Positions 33,655 to 35,141 of a stretch of DNA of 35,141 nt are shown piece by piece. The position numbers and the translations under genes are program-made. Source of the stretch: Treponema sp. (GTDB taxonomy: Bacteria > Spirochaetota > Spirochaetia > Treponematales > Breznakiellaceae); assembly GCA_031279555.1 (NCBI GenBank), contig JAITIK010000079.1:1-35141 (forward strand), written 5' to 3'. Each line of letters opens with the position of its first letter. The first letter of the stretch is position 1. The notes beneath the pieces were generated by a model that saw only the letters and a list, made by a program, of their open reading frames with translations, made no database searches and was not told the origin of the DNA.

Positions 33655-34003
33655 ATGAAACGAACTCTTCCTTTTTTTACGGCGCTTGCAGCGTTAGCCG
33701 TGTTCTTCGCCGCATGTGCCAATTCCACCAGCGCGATCCCGCTTCCGTCGGCGTCCTTCACCAGTTGTAGGGGATCGTCGTCGACGCGGAAAGGACGAAT
33801 ATCTCCCTCACTTTTTTTAGCGACATTGAAACGCGGCGGCAAGCGACCCTATCCTGAAACCCAACCTTGCCGGCGCCCTTGATGACCCGGTTTCCGTACT
33901 CTTTACACTGAACAGGATGCGCCGGAATATCTCAAAAACAATACCATCAAGCAATTTTCACTGGGCATCCGCAGGCGGCGCCACGCGCCTGTACGTTCTT
34001 TTC
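33655..34003 (+). pseudogene. Broken lipoprotein gene
   Basis: The ATG at 33655 has AAGGAG 7 nt upstream. It encodes a lipoprotein signal peptide (KRTLPFFTALAALAVFFAAC, lipobox Cys at 21). After about 20 further residues the frame becomes low-quality and stops at 33882. A different plus-strand frame from about 33840 reads SDPILKPNLAGALDDPVSVL, then FTLNRMRRNISKTIPSSNFH, which looks like its continuation. At least one frameshift separates them. It is probably inactive, though the signal peptide and ribosome-binding site are intact. Confidence 0.6.
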
Positions 34004-34639
34004 TTACCACTCTTTTGGCTTAAAACCGTGCGGCGGCTCAAGCAAACGGACATCTTCCCCCATTAATTCAAGAACAAAAAAACCGCTCCGCTCCGCGTAT
34101 TCCCGTACGTCAGGATTTACCGCCGCCGCCGCTATCGCCCCGAGCAACGTTTTCCCTTTGGCTTCCGCCGGCGGGTATTGATGGATTAACCGCATACGCT
34201 TTACATGCTCATCAATCTGATCCGTTTTGTCCAGCCGCCTTTTGATTTCCACCGCCATACATACGGTGGTGTTGGAAAGCAGGATATCTATCTCCCCGCG
34301 CAAGCGATTCGTATCGTCATATAGGGGGACACGTCCGAATGTACGTCTGAGGTTATACTGATAAGCGTCAAACTTTTCACCAAGGTGGGGGGCGAAAAGC
34401 GTTTCCACCAACTCTCCCATAGACAGATTGAGGCCGCCGACATTGGCTGTCACCCGGTCGACTCTTCTCGCCATTTTGTCGACGGTCTCTGTAAGTCTGT
34501 CAATTTTCGCGTCAACTTTGGCCGAGTATTCGGCGGTCTCCGCGAATTTCCTGTCGGTCTCCGTGAAAGCGGCCCAAACTTTCTCAAAACTCAGGGTTTT
34601 TCCCCATTCAGCCGCTTCCTGAGCCGTCATTTCTGGCAT
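34004..34639 (-). CDS. Coiled-coil protein with a PD-(D/E)XK nuclease-like domain
   Basis: The ATG at 34639 is chosen because AGGAGG lies 8 nt upstream; the ATG at 34645 would be only 2 nt from it. The 211-residue protein has an N-terminal helical or coiled-coil region with a heptad pattern (SAKVDAKIDRLTETVDKMAR, continuing to VDRVTANVGGLN, about 39-72), then a C-terminal domain with RGEIDILLSNTTVCMAVEIK, giving D118, E131 and K133 in the D-x12-E-x-K arrangement of PD-(D/E)XK nucleases. This resembles the DUF3782-type proteins common in repeat-rich bacterial genomes. No partner gene is adjacent. Cleavage activity is inferred from the motif only. Confidence 0.78.
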   Translation of the reverse strand: MPEMTAQEAAEWGKTLSFEKVWAAFTETDRKFAETAEYSAKVDAKIDRLTETVDKMARRVDRVTANVGGLNLSMGELVETLFAPHLGEKFDAYQYNLRRTFGRVPLYDDTNRLRGEIDILLSNTTVCMAVEIKRRLDKTDQIDEHVKRMRLIHQYPPAEAKGKTLLGAIAAAAVNPDVREYAERSGFFVLELMGEDVRLLEPPHGFKPKEW

Positions 34640-35032
34640 AAGCATCGCCTCCTATTGCGTTCTATTTTTATTATAACAACAATGGCGGGAAGAGCGCAAG
34701 ATCACCCGCTCATAAAAAATCCGCCTCGCGCCACAATGAACGGCCCCTGCGTTGACAAGCAATCGGCAACCAGCAGGCGGCGACGAGCAACAGATAACAA
34801 AACCTGGCGCCCATTGCCTGTTAAACCGCCTTCATGTTCACATTCGATAAAAATTTACCTACAAAAGACGCCTGTCACAACATCATAAACTTAGAGCCTC
34901 AGAAACTGGGTTCTTGGCTGCATTTGTACTTGTTGAAATACTTCCATTTTCCCCCTCCCCTAGTGTTCCGACAAATACAGACAACGGAATAGATATGCGC
35001 TATAATAATCAGTTGTATGAGAAAGTCAAAGA
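34640..35032. other. Non-coding stretch with no recognised gene
   Basis: About 390 nt with no coherent protein, no clear promoter-gene pair, and no tRNA. It leads into the hairpin pair at 35033-35081. Confidence 0.5.
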
Positions 35033-35081
35033 CCACCGGCATAGCCGGTGGCTTGAGGAAGCCCCCTTAAAGGGGGCAAGC
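35033..35081. repeat. Two adjacent stem-loops at the window end (possible mobile-element end)
   Basis: The first is CCACCGGC-ATA-GCCGGTGG (35033-35051), perfect over 8 bp. The second pairs GCCCCC (35061-35066) with GGGGGC (35072-35077), with an outer GCTT/AAGC (35051-35054 and 35078-35081). The 15 nt at 35037-35051 recur at 587-601. Such paired hairpins are typical of IS200/IS605 ends or structured element RNAs; the element itself would lie beyond the window. Confidence 0.5.
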
Positions 35082-35141
35082 TAAATTACAAGTATTTTCC
35101 CTCCTCCAGAATGTCTTGATTGGCGCTCCGCCCTACCCTTA

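Overview
The window looks like chromosomal DNA from a spirochete of the Treponema group, most likely a moderate-GC, anaerobic, host-associated (termite-gut type) treponeme. The evidence is a spirochete-type periplasmic flagellin (FlaB) behind a perfect sigma-28 promoter, a one-piece pyruvate:ferredoxin oxidoreductase, a desulfoferrodoxin plus rubredoxin pair, a cmk-rpsA overlap, and several treponeme-style proteins of unknown function. The genus is an inference; no 16S gene or species marker is present.

Layout. Positions 1-1530 are a decayed accessory margin: an IS200/IS605 transposase broken by one missing base, then a shredded surface beta-helix gene with a 15-G homopolymer. 1596-5165 is nifJ, with its own promoter and terminator. 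5411-7459 (minus) is a membrane-anchored protein of unknown function. 7533-9334 (minus) is the overlapping pair murI-rsgA. 9475-11655 (plus) is a leucine-rich-repeat/AAA+ ATPase fusion. 11715-18792 is a six-gene minus-strand run, in transcription order cmk, rpsA, a GAF/sigma-54 activator, a TPR-like membrane protein, a putative lipoprotein and an outer-membrane-type protein. 18939-19229 (minus) is a small unknown gene. 19465-19653 (plus) carries tRNA-Gln(CTG) and tRNA-Glu(CTC) behind a strong promoter. 19818-24155 (plus) is an overlapping run: a protein of unknown function, a YfiH-family enzyme, and argS. 24228-24945 (minus) is a multiply broken gene. 25045-26540 (minus) holds an NrnA-type DHH phosphoesterase and a small exported protein, separated by a 44-bp perfect palindrome. 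26878-30749 (plus) holds superoxide reductase, a chain of stem-loops, rubredoxin and an RND transporter. 30853-32613 (minus) holds flaB and rnhB. 32700-35141 is a second decayed margin with another IS200 remnant, a broken lipoprotein gene, a PD-(D/E)XK-like protein and terminal hairpins.

How the genes work together. Superoxide reductase with rubredoxin is the usual anaerobe route for removing superoxide without making oxygen, and PFOR is oxygen-sensitive and makes reduced ferredoxin, so the redox genes fit one lifestyle. Cmk, S1, ArgS, the two tRNAs, RsgA, MurI, RnhB and NrnA are housekeeping. The most unusual items are the LRR-AAA+ fusion, the stem-loop chain before rubredoxin (it contains two competing copies of one pairing partner), and three genes whose -10 boxes sit only 6-10 nt before the start codon, suggesting leaderless transcripts.
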